NCBI GenBank assembly: GCA_030831135.1
Contig: JAURLR010000069.1
Coordinates: 1-10,240, forward strand
Direction of reading: 5' to 3'
From: Alphaproteobacteria bacterium
Lineage (GTDB): Bacteria; Pseudomonadota; Alphaproteobacteria; UBA6615
DNA: 10,240 nucleotides
The position numbers were made by a program, and so were the translations under genes. Shown here one piece after another: positions 1 through 6,004 of this stretch; the first letter of the stretch is position 1; the number at the start of each line of letters is the position of its first letter. Below the pieces are notes generated by a model. The model saw nothing but the letters and a program-made list of their open reading frames with translations. It did no database searches and had not been told where the DNA came from.

Positions 1-291
1 GGCGGCGGGCGGTGCGGACTGGATGCCCGTGAAGTACAGCAGGTGATAGCCGAACAGGCCGCCAATCCCGAGAACCCAGAGTTTCGGGGGGAGGCGAAGA
101 TGTGACCAGGGGCGCTCCCCGCGCGCGGTCCAGATCATCAGGGTCAGGGCGAAAACCAGCGTGAAGGCCATGGCGACAAGCTGGAAGGGCGGGACCGGTC
201 CCGCGAGTACGCTCAGGATGGCGAGGGTGGACCAGACCAGGATGGTCGCAAGCCCGATCAGGGTCGCACGCGTTCTTGTGGAGCCTGCCAC
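1..291 (-). CDS. DMT/EamA-family transporter, N-terminal part (cut by window edge)
   Basis: This is an inner-membrane protein of the drug/metabolite transporter type; its substrate cannot be told. It is too long for the window, and only the first 97 codons are present. Reading from a GTG at 291-289, three hydrophobic segments appear at about residues 9-28 (with the Trp-Ser-Thr of the first EamA helix), 34-52 and 73-89. The linker between the second and third is basic and proline-rich (RGERPWSHLRLPPK). This pattern fits the start of EamA proteins, which normally have ten helices and about 290-300 residues. The start lies 8 bases after the Nudix stop codon, so the two genes are probably co-transcribed. 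I see no clear ribosome binding site, so the exact start is uncertain. The family call rests on the helix pattern in a third of the protein. Confidence 0.72.
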   Translation of the reverse strand, partial: MAGSTRTRATLIGLATILVWSTLAILSVLAGPVPPFQLVAMAFTLVFALTLMIWTARGERPWSHLRLPPKLWVLGIGGLFGYHLLYFTGIQSAPPAA

Positions 292-299
292 CGGAGGTA

Positions 300-821
300 T
301 CAGGTCTTGCGTGGATGGGCGCGCGCGAGGTCTGCCGCCTCGTGAATCACGCGGACTGTTTCGGTCCAGAGCTCGAGTTCCTCGAGGCGGTCGAGCGGCC
401 ACCATTCGGCATGGGCCGCATCACCCCCGGCCACGGCGTCGCCGCCCGTCCAGTGGGCGACGCAATCCACCAATGTGTAGTGATAGCGCACGCGCCGGTC
501 TTCATCCGCGATGGCCTGATCGTCATTGGCGGCAGGGATTTTGAGGCCGCCCGTTCCCGGTCGTGCCGGATCCCCGTCCCGCACGATGGCGTCGACCACA
601 TCGACGATGCCGATCACCTCGATCTCGACACCGGTCTCCTCGCGCACCTCGCGCGCCGCAGTTTCCCGCCAGGTTTCACCCAGCTCCTGTTTGCCGCCCG
701 GGATGCTCCACTGACCGATCCGGGGCTCCCGACCGCGCCGGATCATCAGGACCTCGTTGGCGCGCAACACAACCACACCAACGCCGGAAATCGGGCTTTC
801 GGGATACTCGCGCCGGCTCAT
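300..821 (-). CDS. Nudix hydrolase (MutT/ADP-ribose pyrophosphatase-like)
   Basis: A cytoplasmic Nudix-family pyrophosphohydrolase of 173 residues, acting on a nucleoside diphosphate linked to another group; the substrate is not predictable from sequence alone. The Nudix box is complete at residues 43-65: Gly43, five residues, Glu49, seven residues, then REVREETGV. The catalytic glutamates Glu58, Glu61 and Glu62 are all present. The preceding QWSIPGG is typical of the COG1051-type Nudix proteins, which include ADP-ribose pyrophosphatases and NUDT-like housecleaning enzymes. The ATG overlaps the terC-family stop codon as ATGA (818-821), so translation is probably coupled to that gene, and the transporter gene follows 8 bases after the stop. 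I infer a three-gene operon with no obvious shared pathway. Confidence is high for the family and low for the substrate. Confidence 0.93.
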   Translation of the reverse strand: MSRREYPESPISGVGVVVLRANEVLMIRRGREPRIGQWSIPGGKQELGETWRETAAREVREETGVEIEVIGIVDVVDAIVRDGDPARPGTGGLKIPAANDDQAIADEDRRVRYHYTLVDCVAHWTGGDAVAGGDAAHAEWWPLDRLEELELWTETVRVIHEAADLARAHPRKT

Positions 822-1552
822 GGCGTGGGTGCCATTTTCGTTGTGTTGCGGCGCTTGCGGGCGATCAGGTTCAGAATTTCGACCGCCGTCGCGAAGGCCA
901 CACCGAAGTACAGGAAGCCGCGCGGGATGTGGAATTCGAAGCCGTCGGCGATCAAGGCCACGCCAATGAGCAAGAGGAAGGACAGCGCAAGCATCTTCAC
1001 TGTCGGGTGTTTCTGGACAAAGGCGCTCAGCGGTTCTGCGGCGACCAGCATCACTCCGATCGCGATCACAACGGCGGCAACCATGATGACGATCTCATCG
1101 GCCATCCCGATCGCGGTCAGGACCGAATCCAGCGAAAAGACCAGATCGAGCATGAAAATCTGGACCAGAACGGCTGCAAAAGCAGCCGAACCGGGCTTGC
1201 CGTGCCCTTCGTTTTCGCCTTCGAGCATCATGTGAATTTCCGTCGTGGCCTTGTAGAGCAGGAACAGGCCCCCCACGATCAGGATGATGTCACGCCATGA
1301 GAGTTCGAGTGTGAAGACATTCAGGAAAGGCGCGGTCAGGCCGATCAGCCAGCCGAGTGCAAACAGCAGGGCAATGCGGCCGGCCATGGCCAGAAGCAGG
1401 CCGATGCGCCGGGCGCGTGCTTGCTGGTGCTCGGGAAGGCGCGAGGTGATGATTGACAGGAAGATCACATTGTCGACACCGAGAACGATTTCCAGCAGTG
1501 CCAGTGTGATGAGGCTGGCCCAGGCGGCGGGATCGGTGAAAAGTTCGAGCAT
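818..1552 (-). CDS. TerC-family integral membrane protein (YgdQ-like)
   Basis: An inner-membrane protein of the TerC family, about 244 residues with seven or so hydrophobic helices. Members have been tied to metal-ion (manganese) export or tellurite resistance, but many, such as E. coli YgdQ, are poorly characterised. Two family signatures carrying membrane-buried aspartates are visible: LEIVLGVDN near residues 20-28 and LDLVFSLDS in the second half. The long match continues through GGLFLLYKATTEIH, HPTVKMLALSFLLLIG and the C-terminal EILNLIARKRR. I chose ATG 1552 because MLELFTDPAAW lines up with the usual start of the family. An in-frame ATG at 1594 would add 14 residues with no family resemblance and sits inside a candidate promoter. 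Neither start has a good Shine-Dalgarno sequence. The stop overlaps the Nudix start by four bases. Confidence 0.93.
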   Translation of the reverse strand: MLELFTDPAAWASLITLALLEIVLGVDNVIFLSIITSRLPEHQQARARRIGLLLAMAGRIALLFALGWLIGLTAPFLNVFTLELSWRDIILIVGGLFLLYKATTEIHMMLEGENEGHGKPGSAAFAAVLVQIFMLDLVFSLDSVLTAIGMADEIVIMVAAVVIAIGVMLVAAEPLSAFVQKHPTVKMLALSFLLLIGVALIADGFEFHIPRGFLYFGVAFATAVEILNLIARKRRNTTKMAPTP

Positions 1553-1589
1553 GTGAGGTGTTTCGGGCGGGTGGCGGACAATCGGCGCT

Positions 1590-1617
1590 ATCATGCCGGT
1601 TTGGCGTGGCCTGCCAA
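1590..1617 (-). promoter_or_regulatory. Candidate sigma70-type promoter for the TerC-Nudix-transporter operon
   Basis: On the minus strand, TTGGCA (1617-1612; five of six match the -35 consensus) is followed after 16 bases by CATGAT (1595-1590; four of six match the -10 consensus). Transcription would start near 1582, leaving about 30 bases of leader before the ATG at 1552. It lies just beyond the phaB hairpin, where a promoter for the next operon is expected. This is pattern matching only. Confidence 0.35.
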
Positions 1618-1650
1618 GCCCTCATGTGCGGACCGGATGCTGCATCAAAG

Positions 1651-1688
1651 AGAACGGGCCCGATCTGTGGAGATCGAGCCCGTGTTCT
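1651..1688 (-). terminator. Hairpin terminator after phaB
   Basis: A long inverted repeat lies 20 bases past the phaB stop. Its arms begin AGAAC at one end and finish GTTCT at the other and pair over about 16 bases, with one two-base bulge and one mismatch around a four-base loop. On the minus strand the stem is followed by TCTTTGATG, a weak U-tract, so termination may be partial. It separates the PHA cluster from the TerC operon on the same strand. Confidence 0.75.
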
Positions 1689-1707
1689 GTGTCAGGGTTT
1701 CAAGGCC

Positions 1708-2430
1708 CTAGTACATGTGCTGACCACCATTGATCGAGAGGGTCGATCCGGTGATGAATCCGGCATTGTCTGCGGTCAGGAAGATGACGCCGCGGGCGAT
1801 GTCTTCGGCATGGCCGAGGCGGCCGACCGGAATACGGGCGATGATCTTTTCCAGAACGTCCGGCGGGACGGCGCGCACCATATCGGTGTCGACATATCCC
1901 GGCGCGATCGCGTTGACCGTGATCCCCTTGGACGCACCCTCCTGGGCAAGCGCTTTGGTGAAGCCGTGGATGCCCGACTTTGTTGCCGCATAATTGACCT
2001 GGCCGTACTGGCCCGCCTGCCCGTTGATCGAGCCGATATTGACGATCCGCCCGAAGTTGCGCTCCCGCATGTCTTCGATCACGGCGCGCGAACAGTTGAA
2101 GACGCCCGACAGGTTGGTGTCGATCACTTCCTTCCACTGTTCGAAGGTCATGCGATGCATGGTGCTGTCGCGCGTGATGCCCGCATTGTTCACGAGAATC
2201 TCGATCGGGCCCATATCGGCCTTGATCCTGGCCGCGACGTCCTGGACCTGATCGAAATCCGAGACATCGACCTTCACGGTCTTGATGCCGGTGTTCTCCT
2301 CGAACTCCCGTGCGGCGTGCTCGTTGCCCGCATAAGCGGCGACCACGTCGCGGCCCGCGTCTTTCAACTGTCGGCTGATGGAGCCGCCGATTCCGCGTGT
2401 GCCGCCCGTTACCAATGCTACTCGACCCAT
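1708..2430 (-). CDS. phaB: Acetoacetyl-CoA reductase (NADPH-dependent SDR)
   Basis: This cytoplasmic short-chain dehydrogenase reduces acetoacetyl-CoA to (R)-3-hydroxybutyryl-CoA, the monomer for polyhydroxybutyrate. It is 240 residues long, close to the 246 of the Cupriavidus enzyme. Visible motifs are the TGGTRGIG nucleotide-binding loop (residues 8-15), NNAG (81-84), Asn106, the catalytic Ser134, and Tyr147 with Lys151. The stretch SINGQAGQYGQVNY closely follows the PhaB-type sequence around the active site, which favours PhaB over FabG. The ATG has GGAGG five bases upstream (2436-2440). It is the last gene of the cluster, 78 bases after phaA on the same strand with no terminator between, so phaA and phaB are probably one transcript. 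The hairpin at 1651-1688 closes the unit. Confidence 0.96.
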   Translation of the reverse strand: MGRVALVTGGTRGIGGSISRQLKDAGRDVVAAYAGNEHAAREFEENTGIKTVKVDVSDFDQVQDVAARIKADMGPIEILVNNAGITRDSTMHRMTFEQWKEVIDTNLSGVFNCSRAVIEDMRERNFGRIVNIGSINGQAGQYGQVNYAATKSGIHGFTKALAQEGASKGITVNAIAPGYVDTDMVRAVPPDVLEKIIARIPVGRLGHAEDIARGVIFLTADNAGFITGSTLSINGGQHMY

Positions 2431-2508
2431 GTGAGCCTCCGTGTTTGGCGGGTTCGCGGCACCTCTTGCGGGTGCGTCTTCTGTCCGCTCAGTTGCAAAC
2501 TTCCCCGG

Positions 2509-3684
2509 TTAGTCCCGTTCGATACACATGGCGATGCCCATGCCACCGCCGATGCAAAGGGTCGTCAGACCCTTCTTGGCGTCGCGCTTCTCCATCTCAT
2601 GGAGCAGGGTCACCAGAACACGCGCGCCCGAAGCGCCAATCGGATGTCCGATCGCGATGGCGCCGCCATTGACGTTGACGATGGCCGGGTCCCAGCCCAT
2701 GTCGCGGTTGACCGCGATGGCCTGGGCGGCAAACGCCTCATTGGCTTCGACCAGATCCAGATCATCGACACTCCAGCCGGCCTTTTCGAGGGCCTTGCGG
2801 CTGGCCGGGATCGGGCCCGAGCCCATCACCGAGGGTTCCACGCCAGCGGTTGCCCAGGATGCGATCCGTGCCAGCGGCTTGAGGCCACGGCTTTCGGCCT
2901 CGTCCGAGGATGTGAGGATAATCGCAGCCGCACCGTCATTGATGCCCGAGGCGTTGCCCGCGGTGACCGTGCCGTCCTTGCTGAAGGCCGGGCGGAGCCT
3001 GCCCAGGGTTTCGATGGTTGTGCCGTGTCGGGGATACTCATCGGCTTCCACAACGACGTCGCCCTTGCGTGAGGAGATCGTCACCGGGGTGATTTCGTCC
3101 TTCAGGCGTCCGGCGTTCTGGGCGGCTTCGGCCTTCTGCTGTGATCCGGCAGCGAATGCATCCTGCTCATCGCGGGTGATCTGCCATTTCTCGGCGACAT
3201 TCTCGGCCGTGTTGCCCATGTGGTAGCCCATCATGGCGCACCAGAGACCATCCTTGATCATGGTGTCGACCAGCGTTACATCGCCCATCTTGGTGCCGTT
3301 GCGCATCTGCGAGGCGTGGGGCGCCTGGCTCATGCTTTCCTGGCCACCGGCCACGACGACATTGGCTTCGCCCAGCTTGATTGCCTGAAAACCCTGGGCG
3401 ACCGAACGAAGGCCCGAGCCACAGACCTGATTGACCAGGTAAGCGGTGCGATCATCGGGAATGCCCGCTGCGAGAAGCGCCTGGCGCGCCGGATTCATGC
3501 CGGTGGCCGCGGTCAGAACCTGACCCAGCACAACCTCATCCACGTCGCTTGCCGGAATTCCGGCGCGCTCGAGAGCGCTGGAAATGGCAATGGTGCCCAG
3601 CTCGGCAGCCGTCAGGCTGGCCAGTGCGCCATTGAAGGCGCCAACAGGTGTCCGGGCAGCCCCGGCAATCACGACATCGGACAT
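2509..3684 (-). CDS. phaA: Acetyl-CoA acetyltransferase (biosynthetic beta-ketothiolase)
   Basis: This cytoplasmic thiolase condenses two acetyl-CoA into acetoacetyl-CoA, the first step of polyhydroxybutyrate synthesis. The protein is 391 residues, one fewer than Zoogloea PhaA. The catalytic residues fall almost exactly where expected: nucleophile Cys88 in NQVCGSGLRS, His347 in AIGHPIGASGAR, and Cys377 in TTLCIGGGMG. The NEAF motif of thiolases is also present. The ATG at 3684 gives the family's N-terminus (MSDVVIAGAARTPVGAF) and has AGGAG seven bases upstream. The open frame runs on to 3744, but the extra 20 residues are basic, unlike thiolases, and would have to begin beyond this good ribosome binding site. 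It sits between phaC and phaB on the same strand. A thiolase for beta-oxidation (FadA) is less likely given these neighbours. Confidence 0.96.
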   Translation of the reverse strand: MSDVVIAGAARTPVGAFNGALASLTAAELGTIAISSALERAGIPASDVDEVVLGQVLTAATGMNPARQALLAAGIPDDRTAYLVNQVCGSGLRSVAQGFQAIKLGEANVVVAGGQESMSQAPHASQMRNGTKMGDVTLVDTMIKDGLWCAMMGYHMGNTAENVAEKWQITRDEQDAFAAGSQQKAEAAQNAGRLKDEITPVTISSRKGDVVVEADEYPRHGTTIETLGRLRPAFSKDGTVTAGNASGINDGAAAIILTSSDEAESRGLKPLARIASWATAGVEPSVMGSGPIPASRKALEKAGWSVDDLDLVEANEAFAAQAIAVNRDMGWDPAIVNVNGGAIAIGHPIGASGARVLVTLLHEMEKRDAKKGLTTLCIGGGMGIAMCIERD

Positions 3685-3691
3685 AGAAATT

Positions 3692-3696
3692 CTCCT
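3692..3696 (-). promoter_or_regulatory. Ribosome binding site fixing the phaA start
   Basis: AGGAG on the minus strand, seven bases before the ATG at 3684. It supports the 391-residue PhaA over the longer open frame starting at 3744. Confidence 0.85.
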
Positions 3697-3740
3697 GTGA
3701 TGTATTGATTTTCGGGGTCTCTCAGCGCGCATCAAAGGCA

Positions 3741-3776
3741 CCAAATCCCCTGAAAATCCTCGTTTTCAGAGTTTGG
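3741..3776. repeat. Inverted repeat in the phaC-phaA gap
   Basis: A perfect 7-base inverted repeat, CTGAAAA and TTTTCAG with a six-base spacer (3750-3769), is flanked by a second imperfect pair, CCAAA (3741-3745) and TTTGG (3772-3776). It lies in the 135-base gap between the phaC stop and the phaA start. It could be an operator, a weak attenuator or RNA-processing hairpin, or a partial terminator. No U-tract follows the stem on the minus strand, which argues against a simple intrinsic terminator. Confidence 0.5.
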
Positions 3777-3819
3777 ATGGATATAACCCTCAGGCCTTTG
3801 AGAGTCCAGCAGGCGCGGC

Positions 3820-4920
3820 CTATATGCGGTTCAGCCAGTCGGCCATCGGTTGCCAGATTTCGGTTTTTGCCCGCGACGCGGCCACCATCCCGATATGCCC
3901 CAGTTTCGGGTTGTGACATTCGGCGTTCGGCAGGGCCTCCGCCAGTGCCTTGGCCGAGGCGGGCGGGACGATTCGGTCCTGTTGCGGGACCAGAACCAGC
4001 GCGGGTGTATCGATGTTCTGCGGTTCGATGTTTGAACCGCCAACTGCCCAGATGTCGCGGTGGGGCGTGTTCTGGCCGTACCATCCGCCCATGCATTCAC
4101 GCGCCACAGGGCCGGCCAGCGGTACACCATCATTGAGCCAGTCTTCCAGGGCCACGAAGTCCTGCGCGGCCCGGCTGTCGTACTTCATCTGTGAAAACCC
4201 GATGAACTTCCGGGTCACCAGAAACGGATCGAGGGCGGAGAACATCGACTGGATGATGTCGACTGGCAGTTCGCCGTAGACTTCCAGCAGCGGCGCGGCA
4301 GCCTCGACACTGCGCGCGAGTGCCTCAGCCTGCACTGTTCGTTCGGCATGGAAGTTCCAGGGTGTGGCGAGCAGGACGAGGCCGGATATGTCCTGCGGTC
4401 GGCGTGCGGCCAGGGCAAGCGCCAGCAATCCGCCCATGCAGTATCCAGCGACAGGCACAGGGCCACCCGCGAGAGCACAGGCCTGTGAGAGCGCGTCTTC
4501 AAGCCGTCCGGCGATATAGTCGGTCAGGGTGAAACGCCGCTCCTCGGGGCCGGGCGTGCCCCAATCGACCAGCAAGGGGCGCAATCCCGTCTCTGCCGCC
4601 ATCCAGCGCAGCAGCGATCTGCGTTTGGAGAGATCCAGAATATAGGCACGGTTGATAAGCGAGGGGACGAACAGCACCGGTTTTCCGTCGACGGGGCCAT
4701 AGTCGAGCAGTCGCGTGGTGCCGTCGGACCAGATCGTCGGGGGGTCGGTCAGGCTGCGACGATAGGGATGTTTCCGGTAGCCATCGACGCCCTGCGAAAA
4801 AGCCGCAAGTCTGGCGTGGATTTCGTGATCAACCGCTGCAGCAAAAGGATCTGCGTCGTCAGTCTTTTTTGGATTTTGGGGCGGTGGGTTTTTTGCGAGT
4901 GCGGCTTGTAATGCGGTCAC
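3820..4920 (-). CDS. phaC: Short polyhydroxyalkanoate synthase, class III/IV-like catalytic subunit
   Basis: This alpha/beta-hydrolase-fold enzyme polymerises (R)-3-hydroxyacyl-CoA into PHA at the granule surface. From the GTG at 4920 it has 366 residues, close to class III/IV PhaC (about 355) and far short of class I (about 600). The triad is visible: nucleophile Cys161 in the lipase-like box GYCMGG, Asp315 in PQQDRIVP and His342 in LGHIGMV. VPSLINRAYILDL (85-97) and LVDWGTPGPEERRFTLTDYI (117-136) are PHA-synthase hallmarks, and the second resembles the class III form. The GTG has GGAGGT ten bases upstream. The frame stays open to 5133, but that part is the out-of-frame shadow of the preceding gene and reads as low-complexity sequence. 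It overlaps that gene by 62 bases. Assignment as a PHA synthase is strong; the class is inferred from length and partner. Confidence 0.9.
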   Translation of the reverse strand: MTALQAALAKNPPPQNPKKTDDADPFAAAVDHEIHARLAAFSQGVDGYRKHPYRRSLTDPPTIWSDGTTRLLDYGPVDGKPVLFVPSLINRAYILDLSKRRSLLRWMAAETGLRPLLVDWGTPGPEERRFTLTDYIAGRLEDALSQACALAGGPVPVAGYCMGGLLALALAARRPQDISGLVLLATPWNFHAERTVQAEALARSVEAAAPLLEVYGELPVDIIQSMFSALDPFLVTRKFIGFSQMKYDSRAAQDFVALEDWLNDGVPLAGPVARECMGGWYGQNTPHRDIWAVGGSNIEPQNIDTPALVLVPQQDRIVPPASAKALAEALPNAECHNPKLGHIGMVAASRAKTEIWQPMADWLNRI

Positions 4921-5275
4921 GCGGTTTTTGACCTCCGGGCTCCAGCTGGTCGAGCCGTTCCTCAACAGCGGCAAGCCGGCGCGTGAGCTGATCCAGCCGG
5001 TCGTCGCGGTCGCCAGATGTAGCGGCAGCGGTCTGGGTCCTGTCCGGGGTGGAGGTGTTTTTCGCATTGGCGTTCCCTGTCTGCGCGCGCTGCAGAAATT
5101 CAGCCAGATTGGTGGAGAGCATCGGGTTGGCATCTTTGCCGAGTTGGGTCATCGCCTCGAAGAAGCGCGCGCTCTGCTCTGCAAGATCGGGATCGGCGGC
5201 GATTGCGGTCAACTGGTCTTCCCAGAGATCGAGATACTGGCGCGCGAGCGCGGCAAAGTCCGGTTGATCACCCAT
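4859..5275 (-). CDS. Small PhaE-like (PhaR-subunit-like) partner of the PHA synthase
   Basis: A 138-residue hydrophilic protein just upstream of and overlapping phaC. It has an amphipathic helical N-terminal half (FAALARQYLDLWEDQL onward). A polar Thr/Ala-rich linker follows. Near residues 92-113 there is a clear heptad coiled coil (DRLDQLTRRLAAVEERLDQLE), and the tail is rich in Lys, Arg and Pro. Class III PhaE and class IV PhaR subunits share a helical region plus C-terminal coiled coil and are encoded beside a short PhaC, so I infer the non-catalytic synthase subunit. It is smaller than bacterial PhaE (about 360 residues) and nearer to class IV PhaR or haloarchaeal PhaE. A phasin-like protein is the alternative. 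The ATG at 5275 lacks a good Shine-Dalgarno; a TTG at 5284 with AGG five bases before it is possible. The overlap with phaC suggests translational coupling. Confidence 0.72.
   Translation of the reverse strand: MGDQPDFAALARQYLDLWEDQLTAIAADPDLAEQSARFFEAMTQLGKDANPMLSTNLAEFLQRAQTGNANAKNTSTPDRTQTAAATSGDRDDRLDQLTRRLAAVEERLDQLEPGGQKPRDRITSRTRKKPTAPKSKKD
4931..4936 (-). promoter_or_regulatory. Ribosome binding site for phaC inside the upstream gene
   Basis: GGAGGT on the minus strand, ten bases before the GTG at 4920. It lies inside the PhaE-like coding sequence and is the best evidence for where PhaC begins. Confidence 0.75.
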
Positions 5276-5410
5276 GATGCGCAACTATACCTGTGCGAAG
5301 GGAAAATTCGCTACTTTTGCCGCAAAAACGACGAGCAGGTTGCGTTGCAGCATTTTTGTGCATCTTCTGTTATAATAAGGGAACATAAGCAACTTTCGAG
5401 GCCGCTCACC
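5276..5410. promoter_or_regulatory. Divergent regulatory region between the phaE-phaC operon and phaR
   Basis: This region is more AT-rich than its surroundings. It contains several TGC/GCA inverted elements: TTTTGC-C-GCAAAA (5315-5327), TGC-GTT-GCA (5341-5349) and GCA(5350s)-T-rich-TGC just beside it. PhaR proteins studied in Ralstonia, Paracoccus and Rhodobacter bind TGC-rich dyads near pha promoters, so these are candidate PhaR operators controlling both directions. A perfect TATAAT on the plus strand (5371-5376) lies 20 bases beyond the middle dyad. I could not pick a convincing promoter on the minus strand. No binding evidence is available from sequence alone. Confidence 0.6.
5345..5376 (+). 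promoter_or_regulatory. Probable phaR promoter
   Basis: TATAAT (5371-5376) is a perfect -10 box about 35 bases before the phaR ATG. The nearest -35-like hexamer is TTGCAG (5345-5350), but the 20-base spacing is long, so the -35 assignment is weak. The hexamer overlaps the TGC-GTT-GCA dyad, which would fit autorepression by PhaR. Confidence 0.55.
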
Positions 5411-5992
5411 ATGGCCAGTACTGACAAAAAAGACCCGATAACGATCAAGAAGTATGCCAATCGGCGACTTTACAATACCGCCACGAGCAAATACGTGACG
5501 CTTGATGATCTGGCCGTCATGGTCAAGGCGGGCGATGATTTTCTTGTCGTCGATGCGAAATCCGGTGACGACATCACGCGACCGGTGCTCACCCAGATCA
5601 TTTTCGAGGAAGAGGCCAAGGGTGAAAACCTTTTGCCGGTCAGCTTTCTGCGGCAGCTCATCCAGTTCTACGGCGACAGCCTGCAGTCGGTGGTGCCGAA
5701 CTATCTGGAAGCCTCGATGGACGCGTTTTCGAAAAATCAGGGCAGGATGCGCGAATATGTCGAGAGCACGGTCGGGCGGAGCATTTTTCCGTTCAACCAG
5801 CTCGAAGAACTGGGCCGACAGAACATGGCCATGTTCGAGCGCGCGTTTCAGATGTTTACACCACTAACCCCGGGAAACGGTGATGTGCGCGCCGAAGAGA
5901 AGCCTGCCGGCTCGGGTGAAGACAACAAGCTCGACGATTTGCAAACCCAGATCGAAAATCTGCGTCGGCAGCTGGACGATCTTTCCCGTTAG
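5411..5992 (+). CDS. phaR: PHA synthesis repressor PhaR
   Basis: A cytoplasmic, polymer-sensing transcriptional repressor: in studied bacteria PhaR binds DNA upstream of pha genes and leaves it when it binds nascent PHA granules. The 193-residue protein has the N-terminal PHB/PHA accumulation regulator DNA-binding domain (about residues 9-70, with ITIKKYANRRLYNT, the family signature). The PHB_acc region follows (about 75-115; LPVSFLRQLIQFYGDSLQ), and the C-terminal stretch LDDLQTQIENLRRQLDDL forms a short coiled coil. The frame is open upstream to 4928, but homology begins just after the ATG at 5411, which has GAGG nine bases before it and a TATAAT further up. It diverges from the synthase operon, fitting local control of it. 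It should not be confused with the class IV synthase subunit also named PhaR. Confidence 0.96.
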   Translation: MASTDKKDPITIKKYANRRLYNTATSKYVTLDDLAVMVKAGDDFLVVDAKSGDDITRPVLTQIIFEEEAKGENLLPVSFLRQLIQFYGDSLQSVVPNYLEASMDAFSKNQGRMREYVESTVGRSIFPFNQLEELGRQNMAMFERAFQMFTPLTPGNGDVRAEEKPAGSGEDNKLDDLQTQIENLRRQLDDLSR

Positions 5993-6004
5993 CACGTTCC
6001 GCAG

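Noticed and set aside
276..1235. Long plus-strand open frame (319 codons), with others at 563-1300
   Set aside because: Antisense to the Nudix and TerC genes, whose motifs are intact on the minus strand; the translation has no recognisable domain.
1558..3072. 504-codon plus-strand open frame
   Set aside because: Shadow of phaB and phaA, as often happens opposite GC-rich genes; it also runs through the terminator and intergenic gap.
3685..3744. 20-residue N-terminal extension of PhaA
   Set aside because: Not thiolase-like, and a clear AGGAG precedes the ATG at 3684.
4921..5133. N-terminal extension of PhaC to the far ATG
   Set aside because: Out-of-frame copy of the PhaE-like gene, reading as Arg/Pro/Thr-rich low-complexity sequence; the GTG at 4920 has a good ribosome binding site.
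4928..5410. 161-residue N-terminal extension of PhaR
   Set aside because: Antisense to the PhaE-like gene; PhaR homology starts right after ATG 5411, and a TATAAT box lies inside the extension.
5993..6004. Possible bidirectional terminator between phaR and the EAL gene
   Set aside because: Only a four-base TAGC/GCTA pairing and no T-run; not enough to call.
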